From Hirudo medicinalis (Eukaryota > Annelida > Clitellata > Hirudinida > Hirudinidae): DNA of 64,000 nt. Made by a program: the position numbers and the translations under genes. The notes under the pieces are model-generated. The model was not told the origin of the DNA. It searched no databases and saw only the letters and a list, made by a program, of their open reading frames with translations. The stretch is taken from NCBI GenBank assembly GCA_011800805.1, contig MPNW01000132.1:213065-277064 (forward strand), given 5' to 3'. How positions within the stretch are numbered: position 1 is the first letter of the stretch; each line of letters opens with the position of its first letter. Shown piece after piece: positions 25,201 through 39,300 of the stretch.

Positions 25201-27948
25201 TTAGGATCAACTTCTTCCACGAAATGTTTGTTTCGCCAAATACGTTCTTTTCCTGATAGAAAATTAATCAGAACAAAGGAAAACAATCAGAATCGTTTCA
25301 TCTCCTTTCAAGTTGGTGACGCTGAGAGACAATTTGAACTCGAAAGCACATCAATGTGGACACACGGGAATTGAAAGCCTCCAGGTTCTGTTTAATTAAA
25401 AGTACAAAAGGAAGAAAAAATCCACGGAATTTTCAGCAAATGCCCCCTTAATTCCCATCATAAAAAACTAGAAATTCTCTCCTCCGTTGAAATCTTTAGA
25501 ACCTTGAGGCAATAAAATTGTTGCTATTTTTTCATCATTAAGTTGATGTCAGGAAACTCTGAACGGATGTAAAAAAAAATATTGTTGCTAATGGGATAAA
25601 AGGCCGCATGAACTTCATTTTGCAAGAGTTGAGAGCCCAGTAATGAATGTTTTCAGCGAGTCGCAATAAAATGTCCGCCCAGAGTAATAGAACTTTTATG
25701 TCCTTGGTGTCTTTATGGATGGTCCTTTAAAATTCATAAGACTCAGGTGGCATTCCAGATATTAGAAAACAGCCATTCGGAGCAATTAATCTTAAATTAC
25801 TCGATATTTCTATGGAACACATTTTTGAGAAAAACTCAAATGGAAAATGTAATCACATTAATATAATAAAATATAATCATATTAACAAAAGTTCTGCAAG
25901 AATAAGTAATGTAAACAATGTAATGTGTTTTTGTCATTTGATGAACATTAATTACAAGCCCGAATAACAGGAATACAATACCTAACAAGAATAACAGGAA
26001 TACAATACCTAACAAGAATAACAGGAATACAATACCTAACAAGAGTTATTTTCTAAGGTGGCTGCTTACGAACACGAAAATGTCGTTCAAAGGTGCCTTC
26101 AGTTTTCAATGGGAGTCAGGAAAGGAAAGCATAAAAAGCTCCGCGGGTGAACATAAATTCCAGTCCTGCTGACAGGCGGCTCCAGGACAGCGGAAATAAA
26201 GAAGCAAATCATGGAATTCTAGTGACGTCGGAGAAGTGGACAATTGGAAGTTGAATTAATTGTCATCGAGATTTAAAATGTTTGCCTGAATAAACAGCAT
26301 CTTTCTTCATATTGAATCTGGCGATGCTTAGATTCCGATAATCCGCAAAACGGAATTTTTTAAATAAAATTTTGAAATTATTTAAAATTGCATTATCCTC
26401 ATAATTTTATTTTATCTCTCGTTCTCTAATCTCTATTTTAACGAAGAAGTGCAAGCAACAATTTAACAAAACCGAACCGTGATGTGGCTTGACTGTTTGT
26501 TGGACCGGCTTTGGAGATGGAGTTCTTCCTTTTTGGCAGCAACGATTGCTGTGGTGTGGCTGACAAATTCTGTAAGATCGGATGTGTTGCTGACAACAAG
26601 ATGCTTTTATAGGGCATCTCGTGTTGGTTTGTTGTTTGCTGCAACAACATTCGCAACAACACCCATGTTTCTTTATGGCGGAGAGGGATTTGTCGATAAA
26701 ACTGACTTCTTCTTTTAAACTCTGCTTTAACTTTGAAATCCATAAAAACTTCTTTTCTCCAAAAATATTATCCACAAATTCATTCGTTTGTTTTGTTGAC
26801 TTTCTTGGCTGGTGGTTGTTGGACAAGATTCTTTTGCATTGTCTGTAACTATGGTCAACTTGAGGACCATCAGATTTCATATCGTTGAGAGCAAACCAAA
26901 CTCTGTCCTTCTTTTTTGTTCTTGGAAGGATGAGTTTAATTCCAAGATGCTGAGCCTCCGTCATGACTTCCTCCCAACTCATATAAATCTGCTCCTCCAT
27001 TGGCCTGTTATTATCCAACGATTGTCCAGCGTTTCCGTTCACCTCGTTAAGGTTGCAATCTTCTCTCCTTTTCAGAATCGACCTTCTCTGGCAGCTATCG
27101 AGTTTCGACAAGCGATTTGCATTGAGAGCTTGCCATTGGTCAGGTTTGATCATGATTGCGTATGAGGAACTCACTTCAGATTCTTTCCATTCACTTTCAA
27201 CTTTCTTTGTGGGTTCTTCTTGACAGATGTCAACATTTCCAGGAAAAGGAGCTTGCAGCTGAATGTTTGCATTGTCATCGCTATTTTCGAGAAAGACGTC
27301 ATCATTATCGCTAGCTTCGTCATCATCATCGTCAGAACCACTCTCAATAACTTCGTCTTCACTGCGATGTTGAGCACCATCGAAACCTCCATTAGTTGTT
27401 AATGGAGTGCATTGTTGAGCCTCGATAAAATCGTGGAAACTTACCTGTGTTTGCCTCTCACAGCTCTTGAAAGTCTTGTTCGTTACGTGCCACGGAAGTT
27501 TAACTCTGAATTGTTCCTCGAGATCTTCCAGTGTCAGATAACCAGATTCCTTGCCAGAGCTGTCAGTGTCGTAAGACTCGGGAGTGCTCACGTGGCTCGA
27601 CTTTGGAGAATCCTTATGTATGTCCTTGTTGGCATCCACTTCAAACTCTGAGGAGACCGAAGCAGTCCTGCTTTGCCCGGTGCCACAACGCTCGCTATCG
27701 CTACCGGGTGGAACGTCGGTAGTATTTGTTTCGCTTTCGAAATACTGCTCTCTTAATCTTTTCAAAGTTGATACTGGAAGAATTACATGATAAGACGTAC
27801 TCTTTTCCAGCCTCTTTGTTTCAAAGCGTTCATGGTCTGAAACGCTAAATCTTGGCTGATCGAATTCTGCTTTGAATAGCACTGGCCCCGTATCAACACC
27901 ACCATCTGATCTTCGTGGCTTCCTCAGATTCAGTTTTGTTCCTTCCAT
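22239..27948 (-). CDS. SOCS6/7-type suppressor of cytokine signalling
   Basis: Model of four exons, 690 residues: 27948-26478, 23024-22951, 22890-22722, 22597-22239. SOCS proteins bind phosphotyrosine through SH2 and recruit elongin BC/Cullin-5 to ubiquitinate signalling proteins. The SH2 domain starts at KNWYWGSCSVEKIEEHL, has the phosphotyrosine Arg in GSFVLRDSSDDRY and continues through HTRIEHHTDKF. This wording is closest to SOCS6/7. The C-terminal SOCS box reads LKSLCKLAILRRVEANKL. The last three exons are certain. The large 5' exon (490 codons, Ser/Asp/Glu-rich, probably disordered, with a Cys-rich patch near its end) is joined by inference: it ends phase 1 at 26478 and the next exon begins phase 1. 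If read alone it would be a 513-residue intronless orphan ending at 26407. Such long disordered N-termini are normal for SOCS4-7. Confidence 0.75.
23025..26477. other. SOCS intron 1 (3.45 kb)
   Basis: No coding exon recognised inside. It contains a 27-bp tandem repeat at about 25963-26045. Short frames here lack motifs. Confidence 0.45.
25963..26045. repeat. 27-bp tandem repeat, about 3 copies
   Basis: The unit AAGAATAACAGGAATACAAT plus ACCTAAC is repeated almost perfectly three times. Confidence 0.9.
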
Positions 27949-28854
27949 GTTTGCCTGTCAGTAACAATTTGCTCTCAGTTTAATTTTTTATGACTGCATT
28001 ACAAAGCATCTCACCTTCAAAGGTTCGCCTCAGTTTCCAGATTTTGCGCCATGAATTCGCTTTAAAAAATGGAGGTTAGATCCAAAAACATGACTAGATC
28101 AGCAAATATTTTTGAACCCGCGGATGGAAAACATGTGAGTCTGCATGCACTCCATCATCGAGCGATGACGTGAGGAGCGATTTAAGCAGACGAGAGACGA
28201 CGGCTCCATTTATAGGCGGGGGACTCGGAAACGGAGTTCCTGGCGTGCATAAATCAGCATCTTTGCGGCTCACTGCATACAAGCCACCGGTGGAAGGCAC
28301 ACCTCTAATTGCATTCACATCAATCGACGTATACTGACTCCATGAAGTCCAGAAACCATTCTGAAGCAGATATGTTCGATATAAATATTGAACTGAAGCC
28401 TCCTAAAAGAAACTACATGGGTTCGTACCGCAAAGATTGGTTCTAGATTCAATTTCGTATTTGCACGATTCGAAACTCCGCAGATAATAAGATTGATTGA
28501 CCAATAACCTGGCTCGGGATGCATTATCGCTGTCAACATGCATTAGTCTCTTCAGTAAATAACGTTCAAACACCGAACAAACCCAATAAAAAAAATTTGA
28601 ACAATTAAACAAGCCACTCATAACTGGAAATCATTTCAAACTTTAAAAGGAAATTGTTTAAATATGAAGTGATTGGTATTTATAGACATAGCTCAATTAT
28701 GACACAAATATGAAATTAAATTAATGATTCCAAAACCAAAATGGGGAACAACGAATTCAAAACATCAAATATGACTGTCCTCTCATGATGATGAAATTTG
28801 TCCAAAAATCAATAAGCTAAAGTTTGCTGATGTAAAAACAATATTATGGAACAG
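27949..28854. other. Intergenic between SOCS and CCDC47
   Basis: Presumed SOCS promoter and 5' leader plus CCDC47 3' untranslated region. The minus-strand frames at 28094-28621 have no recognisable domain. Confidence 0.4.
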
Positions 28855-31358
28855 TTACAGAGCTTTGATTTTCATCCTCTTCATCTTTGGCTGGTTCTTC
28901 TTAGCCTCCTTTTTCATATTTTTCTCCTGAAAATCTCATTTTATTCAGTATTTGTGACAGAAATAAATCATTTTCCATGCAAATGTCCAAGAGTTCAAAA
29001 CAACCTCAAGTCTCCTTTGCTTGTCGGGGTCATCTTCATTCATTATCTTTTCCTTTTCTGCCCTTCTCTTTTCTTCCTTCCTGCTCTGAGCAGCCTCACT
29101 CCTCTGAGTGTGTGCAGCCTTTTGGAACAACTCCAAAACTCTCTGACGACTTTTGTCAGCTTTCATTTTGGCCTACAAAAGTTGCAAATAGACAAAACCC
29201 CATAAAATACTAAACATACTTCAGATGAAATACCTCCTTGCTCAATCTGAAGCGTTTGATCTTATCAATGGAGTAGAAGACCATCTGCAACAAGGGTTTC
29301 AAATGATCCATGTCCTTTGGAGTGCTGTACCCACCTCCACTAACTGTTGATAAAATGTTTGAACTGATGAAATTAATTATTATTATCAACTGATTTTTTA
29401 AATAATAATTTTTAATAATGATAAACCACAGTAGCTTCTCAGAGATGAAAAATAATTTCCAACAAACTACCATTAAAACAGAAGATTAGAACTTTCGAGG
29501 TCTCCGGCAATTTAGTCGACTGTGAATCCCTGAAGTGAATTATATTAAGAGCTTAACAAATGTTGTTCGTTCCTTGGCAGTAAAAAGAAAACCATTTAAG
29601 AACTCACTCCGGTTGCTTCACTCCTGCAAACTGATCAGAAAAGTGCATGTACTCGAGATGATCTTCAAACTTCTTTAATACTGTGCAAACCTTTGAGAGA
29701 GACATTGGTTAAGACAACTCGACAGATGTGAGCTCGACCGAGAAATAAACGATCCTCACTTTGGCATCCAGGATGAAAGAAACCACTTCACCATTTTCAC
29801 TCAGAACTTGCAAATGAGGGGGAAGAGAAAACTTTTCAACGCTTTTTTTCTCCGAACAAAAGTTGGCCTGAGTGAAACATTATCATGCTGACTACATTCC
29901 ATTCATAATTACTTACAATCAGTTTATGTTGATTAACATTCAGTGATGGAACTAGTTCAACTCTTACCAAATCAGAATGATCTTTCTGAAGACGAGTGAT
30001 GCATTTCTTGTTGGCCAGACAAAACACAAAGGAATCCATGTCTATGTCGTCCATGACAACTTTGATCACCTTAATTGATTCCCACAAGTCAATGCACGTT
30101 ATTCAATTAATAGCATTTCTCATTTTAGTGCTCACCACTTGATCTGTCACTGGTCTGAAGAGTCTGGCGATGGTGCTGACGAGGTCTTGCCTCTTGAGTA
30201 GTTTTATGGTCACCAACATGCCTTCACAGCAAGTCCTACCGCTGCACCAGAGTGAATAAACATTCTCTGCCTCCTTCATCAGGCCCGAATTTGTTGCTTT
30301 TGTTCCTGTGCCATCATCACCTGTCAAGCAATTTCTTATGTAAAATCACCCCATACTAACAATGGCAACCTGCTAACCAATGACAGCGAAGTTTTCTTCA
30401 AGAAGTTGTTTGTGAGCAGTCAACCATGCTTGAGCTAATTTCTGGTTCTTTGCTTTACCAGCTAAATAATTGAGGAGATAAGCACCTAGGCCTCCAAGCA
30501 TCAGCATCTCCACATAAAAGCTGTCCCAATTTGTATGGAGATGGAGAGGCACCTTATTATGAACATAATTTTCATCATGAAAATAACTTAACATACAGAA
30601 AATAACTTAACATCCAAAATATCATTTATCCTAATATCAAGGCCAATAACAACAGTCTAGAAGCATCTTAAATACTGAAAAAATAAATTAGAAAAAAATT
30701 AAATAATGAAATAAATTGTATACCTTTTTATTAAAAACACTAAATAAGCAAAGTTTCTGTAGGCATCACCTTTCCAGAAATACAAAAAAATACATACAAT
30801 TCAATTCCATAATCCTAATCCAATCACAACCAACTAGGCAATCCTAAAAATAATTTTAATCAAACTTTGACAATTTTTAAGTCCTGTGGCTGATCATGTG
30901 ATTCAGTTTTGACTTTTCTTTCCTTCTCAAAACCTTCAAATTCATCTTCATTCAAATTCTCAAATTCTTCATCTTCCTAATAAAATCAGATAAGTCTCAC
31001 TCAAAACAAAAAGTTCAAGTTAAAAGCCTTTGGAATATAATAGGAACCTCTACAGATGCATCTTCATCTTCATCCATTTGCTCACTCAAGTCTGCTGCAG
31101 CAGAAACAGCTTCAGGTGACATCACCACCTTCACTTTGACTTTATCATCCACTTCTTCCCAATCACCTTTTACCTCTGGAGAGCACAAATAACATCAATA
31201 TCATCTGCTCACAACAAAAATGAAAGATGCCAAAGCAATTTGTTACCTTCATCGAATTCCTCAAACTCTGCAAACTCATTATTTTCAGTGTCAATGGCTT
31301 CCAATCCCACAACGACATACAAGAGTGCACCCAGAACAAATAAATGACAGAGCTTCAT
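28855..31358 (-). CDS. CCDC47: CCDC47 (PAT complex subunit, calumin)
   Basis: Twelve exons give 487 residues, matching the roughly 483 of vertebrate CCDC47: 31358-31247, 31175-31048, 30976-30866, 30552-30378, 30320-30136, 30069-29917, 29867-29760, 29690-29608, 29529-29471, 29343-29234, 29172-29005, 28926-28855. The protein is an endoplasmic reticulum membrane protein. With Asterix/WDR83OS it forms the PAT chaperone that helps multi-pass proteins insert at the translocon. Visible are the signal peptide ([18 protein letters not shown]), the acidic lumenal stretch ([22 protein letters not shown]), one transmembrane segment ([16 protein letters not shown]), the conserved cytosolic core ([34 protein letters not shown]) and the basic coiled-coil tail ([20 protein letters not shown], ending KIKAL). 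All intron phases agree. Confidence 0.95.
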
Positions 31359-31794
31359 TTTGTCGAAAAATCTTTAGAAAAATACATTCACAATGTTATT
31401 CACAGATACGTGTAACATTACATCAAAATTAAATATATGCAATAAATTTAAACAAAATATCTGCTGTAACTACAATCTATTAAGATTAGAGAAAAACCCA
31501 CATCCAGAAACCATCGACGATGACAACCAGCCGTAGTACCCCCGAGTCGAGCGATATTTAGAAGCCAAAATCATTTAAGCAAATAAATACCTCATTAAAA
31601 AAAATCTAAATATAATAAAAAACTTGTTAAATATGTTTGTTGCCCTGCTCAATCAAATATAAACTGTTTAAAGTTTCTTTCAAAAGCAATCTAATCAATT
31701 AACAATTTATCATTGCTTACAAAAGTTTATTTAATTTTATCAAAATAACCAAAGACATATCAAAGTTTTTGGTGTCAGGTGAATAATTTAAGGC

Positions 31795-32045
31795 AGTGGT
31801 TCACAACCTGTTCTCAAAGGTGGGCCGTGACAAGAAAAATGGTGGGCTAAAAAGACGCCATTTTCAGCTTTTTCTTTCTTTTCTTTATCGCACAATTTGA
31901 GGAGATGACTTTGTTTTGCTTTTAGCCAAAGGCAGGGGGGTCAGTCAGTAAGAGCCAATCATTAGGGGAAATAGGACTTTAGGGGGAGGCGATTTTCCCC
32001 TGCCCCCATATGACGTCCATGGTGGGCCGCGCTGAAGCCTTGAAG
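31795..32045 (+). mobile_element. Possible hAT-type element remnant
   Basis: CAGTGGTTCACAACCTGTTC at the left resembles the CAGTGGTTCTCAACC terminal repeats of hAT transposons. Internal words GGTGGGCCGTGAC and GGTGGGCCGCGCTGAAG also fit such elements. No matching right terminus or target duplication was found. Confidence 0.3.
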
Positions 32046-32788
32046 CAAAAATTAGACAAAAAAGTAGAAGAAAACAAGAAATTGATCTGCGTTTTTCACG
32101 CATTGATTGCGACAGACTGTCAGATTAGACATTAAATTTTTCCAGCTCTTCGAGCAAAGTCCCATATTTGTTTATGGTTGTCTTTTTTTTATTTGATTTG
32201 AGGAATATATTTGTCTTTCCTTTTTCTAAAGCTCGCCCAAAACCTCGATCAAGAACAATGCTTTTTGAAGTCGTCACTCTGGAAATTAAATCTATTAATG
32301 AGATGGAAATATTATTGCCCTTGTATATAATTAGTTCGTTTGTTATAACGTTGAGATTGAAATGCCTGAATATTAAATGTTGCTTCTTTTTTTTTTATAT
32401 CATTGAGGAAAATCGAATTAAATTTGTGTCTGAGATAATTTGAGAATCCTAATGTTTATAACGTTGAGGCTTTTTTATGCCTTATTTCAAATTGTTCTTA
32501 ATGCAAGGTGAAGTGTCCGTTTATAATATCAACTCCAGGCAACCTCACGTTGTTCTCTGGTTGATTTTAAGCGGCCCGTCAGAGCTCGAGCTTTTTTTTT
32601 AAGTCAATAATGTTGAAGATATCACTCATTTGCGATGCAATGACGACTTTGATGCATTGTGTGTACTCGCTTGGAACGCATCCTGGAACGACCGTCTACT
32701 ATCCAATCACTAATTCCTGCCCCATGGGGACAAGGCTGAAGTCGGCATTCATCGACCGAGTCATATAAATTCTCTGCAGTTTCATGTT

Positions 32789-33094
32789 TCAGTTGTTTCC
32801 AAACTTTCTATATTCGCAAAGACTTGCGCTGTTATCTTTCAAAGCACCAAGCAGAAACTCATCCTCATTGGACCTGGAATGTGCCACCATTGCCGACATT
32901 CTACTGATTCTAATGATCGGCACCCATTTTCTGAGCTGCAGTATTCCTAGTCCTTCAGCCTTGACCCCCGCGTGGAAGAAAGCAACCGGCGTGTCCTTAG
33001 GAAGGCGCAGCCATCGTCGGACAGCGTATCTAATCTTGGTGTCAAAAGCACTGAGGGACTTTAGCGAAATACTATTGAAGGTGAGGTAATGCAC
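32789..33094 (-). pseudogene. Non-LTR retrotransposon reverse transcriptase, C-terminal fragment (R2-like)
   Basis: A 101-residue minus frame contains DTKIRYAVRRWLRLPKDTPV, then AFFHAGVKAEGLGI, the region that follows the polymerase core in R2/NeSL-type reverse transcriptases. The polymerase motifs and endonuclease are not present next to it, so it is a short dead fragment. The plus-strand frame over the same bases is its shadow. Confidence 0.65.
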
Positions 33095-33321
33095 GAGACT
33101 TGGTATTAGTTAGGACCTCAGAGTGGTAAATTTTTTGATTTAACAATTATTCACCACTATTATTATTAATATTATTATTATTATTAATTATCGTCGTCGC
33201 AGACATCGCCATCATAATCAATGTTCTTATTAGGCACAAAAAGCAAGCACATTTTTGGCCATTCAGTTTACATAGTAATCAGTTGATGCTAAATGTGTTT
33301 ATGTGCATCTTCAATCAGTAA

Positions 33322-36300
33322 TTAGTTCAGAGTGTCCGAGAGACAGTAAACTTTCAGATTGTCGTAGAATGATGAAACATTGACAATGGGCTTCCTCGAT
33401 GTGTAAGTGACCTCCCAAGTGTTGTTGGTCACAATGAAACCATTGTCAGAAAATGTCCCAGTGAAAGTAGTGGCCTCAAGCCACACAAATAAAGCAAAAT
33501 GATTGGTCCCCAGAGTTATGTTCAGAGTATTATCATTTTTTCGAGTCACATTTCTCACCTAAAGATGCAGAAAAAAACCATTACATAACCCTAAGCCAAA
33601 CAATTTACATAAATACAAAAATTTAAGGAATTTACATTTTGCAAACTTTTATAACATGCATTAAAACCTATCATAAATACTCACTGTTACCCTGGCAACA
33701 GGTATATCATAAAAATAATTTTCAACAAGTAGGAAGTTCTCTGCAATTTTTTTATTATCACAGGTAGAAAAAGCTTGAAATTCGAAGAAGCAGTCTCTAG
33801 GCCTCGAACAGCCGCATTTGCTGGTCAAAGCGCTCAGGTAGTCTCGGAACACCATTCCAACGGCTACAGACTGAAAGCACAAAGGCCACAATTTATATTT
33901 ACCATGCCTTAAATATAAGAATTAAAAACAAATAAAAAAAATTATTATACAATTATTATTCAATTAAATAAATAATTGCACAACTGAATGAGCTAGCCTG
34001 GTGAAATTGGATATCCCACTTTCTGGAGAGTTGAAATTGATGAAAATTAAAACAATGAACTTTCACAGAAAAGTCATTACATTGTGCATCTAAGGATCCC
34101 TCATCTTTTATAAAGTAAACAGTCATCCAACCATCTTTTATGACAGGTGAAACAAGATGAGTGGCAAAAAATTTCCGAGCAAAATAGTGAAGCATCTTCC
34201 ACTTTCCACCATATTCTTAAAATCGACCGTACGAAATGAATAGATTTTGTCCGGAATATGCACACCAACTGAACCAACCGATGGAAGACCAGGTAGGAGC
34301 TTGCCAGACATCATTCAACTGCCAATACATGGCTCCCATTGTCATCCCTCTCCCATCTTCAAAAATGGATGTTTGATGCCTCCTATAATGTTCAACTTGT
34401 GTTTTCACACACATTGCTTGGTCAACCTGGAGACATCATCTTTTTGCAGATTCTGCATGCCATATAAAACTAAATAACTTATTACCTGAGTCAAATAAAC
34501 AAAAAGCACAAAATCACTGGTTTTATTTTCACTACATGGTAGCTTCACATGAAGCTCAACCTGGGTTTCCATTTCAAAATTCCCTGCAATAAATTTGTAC
34601 ATTTGCAATAAAATTGTATTTGCTATTGAAATGTTATCCTTGATCAAGAGCTACCATTGGCATGACGCTGCCTGTGCTCTGTGAAGTTGCTGCCATGCTG
34701 CAAGTCTTCAGGAAGAGAAATCGGTTGAAGAGTTTCAAGAGAAGGCCATGACTGGAATCCAAATTCAGAGGCAAATCTGGGGATCCTATAAGCTTCAGGA
34801 TTCCAACCATCAATGGAATAGCTGTAGAAGTGGACTAAAGTAAAATGAAAATTTGTAACAAATTTGTAAGGAAAGGCAAAGGAATGATAACTCACTATCT
34901 CCATATTTCTCATCCTGGGGTTTAAGTGAAAGCCACCCATCAATAATTGTTTTCAATCCATTTGAAGGACTTGATGTAATGTATGGTCTGCTCAAGTCTT
35001 CCTTAAGTACAATATTCCCCATGTAATCGACATACAAATCAATGTAATCCTTCCTATATACATCCATCATATCACTTGGCACTTCAAACCTGGCAAAATT
35101 AGTGAGTGAACCTAAATTTGGGGTCGTTATCACTTTCCAAGGGAACAAACCAGTTATCAGCAAAAGCCACCTCATTCTCATTGTTACCTGACCAGATGAT
35201 GATGGATGGATGATGGCTCAGCCTTCGAACCTTATGATAAATGTAACAATATGTGTTCCAGGTAAAAATATCAAAAATATATGCAAAATGCTTAACTGAA
35301 TTTAATATGGTATTAAATATTAACTGAGTTTGTTTACTTGAAGCTTTTCTTTTAAAACCCTCAGGTTCTTTATCTTACTGAAATACACGGTGCTCCCTTT
35401 TTCCACCGTGCATCAGAAATTTTTTCCATCCTCTGCAATAAGCTTCGGCAAGTCCAACTTAACCTCTTTACTTCTGGTAAAGAGTACTTTTGAGAGTATT
35501 GACGAACAAACGTACCTTTAAATGTGCTTGGTTCTTTAACAATTGATGTTTTACAACCCTAGACTATTTTTTCATCATTTTTGGATATTCCCCATAAAGG
35601 AAAAATTGAAAGATGCTTCTTTAGGAAAACCTTCACAAAAGGAATATTTTTGATGCATTTTCATCTACCCCAGATTCACAGATTTTCTCTAATTTTATGG
35701 TCTTTGTTAAAACTACATATCTATGATAACTGGGCTTGTAATCCCTAACTTCTGCTTCACTTTCATTTGCAAATCATATTACCCATTCTTTTTTAAAATA
35801 AATAAATGAATCAATTGAATGAATAACTTTAAATAGTCCAATAAATAAATAAAAATCGAATCTAATTTGGGCCATGGGTCAGATGTCACTAAAGTTGTTT
35901 TGATTTTATTGGAACTTTTGAAATCAGTTTGATGCTTTCCCATTGGATTAAAAATCAGACATTTGTGAAAGGTAGTCATCAGTCCTTTTATTTGCTTCAA
36001 TCATTTAAAACTGTTTTTGCCTGCATTAAAACTGTCCTCTAAATCTATGTAATGACCATGTAATGACACCGACACAACAAGGCAGTCCCTTTTAACAGGA
36101 GTTAACTCCATTGGGAGTGAGTCCTGGAGTAACAGTGGTATTCAGTTTAAATTCTGATTTGTCACTTTTTTGTCCTTATTCTCACATGTTGTTCTAAATT
36201 GAATGGAAGCCTTAAAATCTTTTAAATAAAATTCCAAGGTTCTGTAATGTGTCTTTTTTCTAGGCAATTCTCAAATTGTTATATTTATTGGTTGGGTTTT

Positions 36301-39300
36301 AACAAAACTCTATTAAAACTAAGCCAGAGTCAGAACTGAGGGAGATTTCAGTCATAATCTGCCTCACAAGTTTATCTTGTGACTCTCCATTATATCTTTG
36401 GACTGAAGATTGAAGAAGTTGAAAAACTCACTTGATAGGCAACCTCACTGCTAATAGTTTCCAAGAACTCCAAATTTGTTGGATAAAAGGCACATGCAAA
36501 CATGAAGTCTTGCCAAACCATGATTCCCAACTGATCAGCTAAATCATAAAATTCATCCAATTCATAAACCTAAAAGATAAAGATGTAAATTGATGCAAAA
36601 AATTTATTAAAAAAAAACTCTGCTTAAACAAACTTACTCCTCCACCCCAAACTCTGAGAATATTCATGTTGGCATTGGCAGAGGATTCAAGTAACCAATG
36701 CATTTGATCCTTGTCAATTGAACCTTGGAAACTCCCTGCTGGTATCCAATTGGAGCCTTTGCAAAAGACTGGTATTCCATTTATTTTGAAGTAAAATGTC
36801 AATCCTTAAAGAATCCATCATTGATTTAAAGAAAGTTTAGAAGTTAAAAATAATGAGTTGAAAACCATGGCTGTCGTTGACATTTTCCTGGATCAATTCG
36901 ACTGTTCGAAAACCGACTCGAAAAAGTCTTGAATCTTCGCACTTAGAGTCATCACAAACATCAATTTTCACTTCATACAGCTTTGCTTCACCCATCCCAT
37001 TAGGCCACCATAGGTCTACAATGGCTTGACTCTGTTAACATTTTGAAATGTTCAATCAATTTTGAGACATAAAAGAAAAACCAGAGAACTTCTTGTTTCA
37101 TTAAAAATATTAAGAAGTGCAAATTGCTAGATTTAATGCTAATTTCATGGCAAATATGCAAGTATAGTGCAATTCATAATTTTGGCCCAGGTACATTTTT
37201 GATGATAAATTTTATGTACTGGATTTGTTTTTTGCACAACGTACTGAATCACATTAGATTTACATAAAAATCTATTGAACTCAGACAAATATTTTGTGCA
37301 AATTTCACGAAAAATCAGAAACACCCAAAATTACTTATATCAACCAGAAACACTAAGGAGCATAAATTTTCATATTTACTAAAATCATATCTATAAATTA
37401 TAATTTATATGAAAGTCAATAATGTATCTTATCTCCTTTCTTAATAATAAACTCTATTTTTCAATGAATCCAGGAAAGGTTTCAAACTCTTTTCATCCAG
37501 TTCCTTCCAGGCCTTATTCAAAGCTTCTTTCAGATCCTGAACTGAACACTGAACACTGCTTCCCATTGGAGTGTACCTTCCTAGCAAGCAATCAAAACTT
37601 GACAAACTCAAGTCTTTAATAGCCTTTATTTGTCCTTTTCAATATTGATATATTTAATTCTCTTTCCAGAACCCATCTTTAATAACACAAACTATCAGTA
37701 CTTTTATTATGTAAGCAAGTTATGGATGTGAAGCCATTTATATAGATCCTTGTTATAATAATCAGCTTTTGTGAGTCCTGTAATAAAGACTATTTCCTGG
37801 ACAGGAAGAGCCCTTCGCTCAGTGGTGAAAACCTCAAAAAAATAACATCAAAGGCATTTATCGAACAAATCCCACTGATATTCGAATTTTATTGCTGAAT
37901 TTTATTTTATATTAATTAATTATGATCTTGTGAATGATATAAATGATATTTGGGTGAAAATTCAGCAGTAATTTAAAAGATAACTGTATAAATTGTGCTT
38001 CTTAAACCTGGGCCAAAATTATGCCACACCACACATACAAAAAAAATTAAAGTTGAAGATTTTTATAAGTTAAAGTGAAGATCAGGTGGTATGTAATAAA
38101 TGTAACATGCCATGAAACAATAGATATGGTACTTACCAGACGAAGTCATAATCCAACTTATTTACAAATCACGGTTATAAAACAGAGATAAACGAAAAGT
38201 TTCATCACATTTTATTAATTAGACACTGGCACACTTTCACACAACAAAGGCTAGAATAGAAGAAAAGGAAGTTTTTCAAAACTTATTTACATTATAAATA
38301 TTTGAAGCCTAATTCAAACCAGATTTATGAGAGTTTCGTGGATGAGAGATGAAGGTTTCAAATAAATCACTTCCTTCCTTGTGATGTTCAGTTGCTTCAA
38401 ACCGATTGTTTGAATGACCACGGCTCCATCCGTTTTGTCAGAGAGATCAAAATATGATGTCACTATTAACGTCCAACTTTCATTATCTGATAAAATTATT
38501 AAATAAATAAAAGTAAATTCATTATCAAGAATTTGACCACAGAATATTTTTTAACATCTTCATACCTGAAAATGTTTGAATTTTCACATCTCTGAGAACC
38601 ATTTTGATGTATGTTTCAATGTAAATATCCTTCCTGTAACATGCAGGCAAAATATAACTAAGTTTACCACAAGATTCCTTACAAAATTCCCCAAAATTGA
38701 CAACTTAGAATTTTATATTTCACATTAGCTATGGTTGGTAATTTTATTAAGAGAAACCTTAAAGCAAAAGAATTAATTTTAGAAACTATGGATAGATTGT
38801 GTGATATATAACCATATGCCAACAGATGGAAATGAAGGTCCCCAGTCCCATCCAAATGAGTAAGCAGCTTTTCTGATGAAGTTAAAGTGAGGTTCTGGTG
38901 GTACATCGTATGGATAACGAGCTTTTTGTTCTGATTTGTATAGCATCGAAGATGCGAAGGTCACATTTATGAAGTTCTCTCCTGGCTGAAAATGCAAACC
39001 AAATTCATTCCAACATTTGCACTAGCTTTTTAATAATCCAAGTACCAAGTGCTAACCTTTAAAAATTCCTTAATGTTGTATATATATTTTCTATGCATGT
39101 TATTGGCATTACCCACAATAAATTCATTGATTTGTATGGAAGCTACTGTATCCAGGCCATTACATACTAGATCAATTCCTTTTGAATGCAGCAATTCTTG
39201 GGAAACTGCATAAAGCCTCAGAGTTGCATGACATGTTATATTCATAATACTAATCAACAAACAATAAAATATTGCCATTTATCCCTTAGCTATTTATTTT

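Noticed and set aside
26479..27790. Several plus-strand ORFs
   Set aside because: Antisense shadows of the large SOCS 5' exon.
32784..33089. 101-residue plus-strand ORF
   Set aside because: Opposite strand of a recognisable reverse-transcriptase fragment.
35100..35230. A donor at GGTAAC inside WSGNN of MANBA
   Set aside because: The reading frame and the conserved acid/base motif continue through it; splicing there would remove the catalytic Glu.
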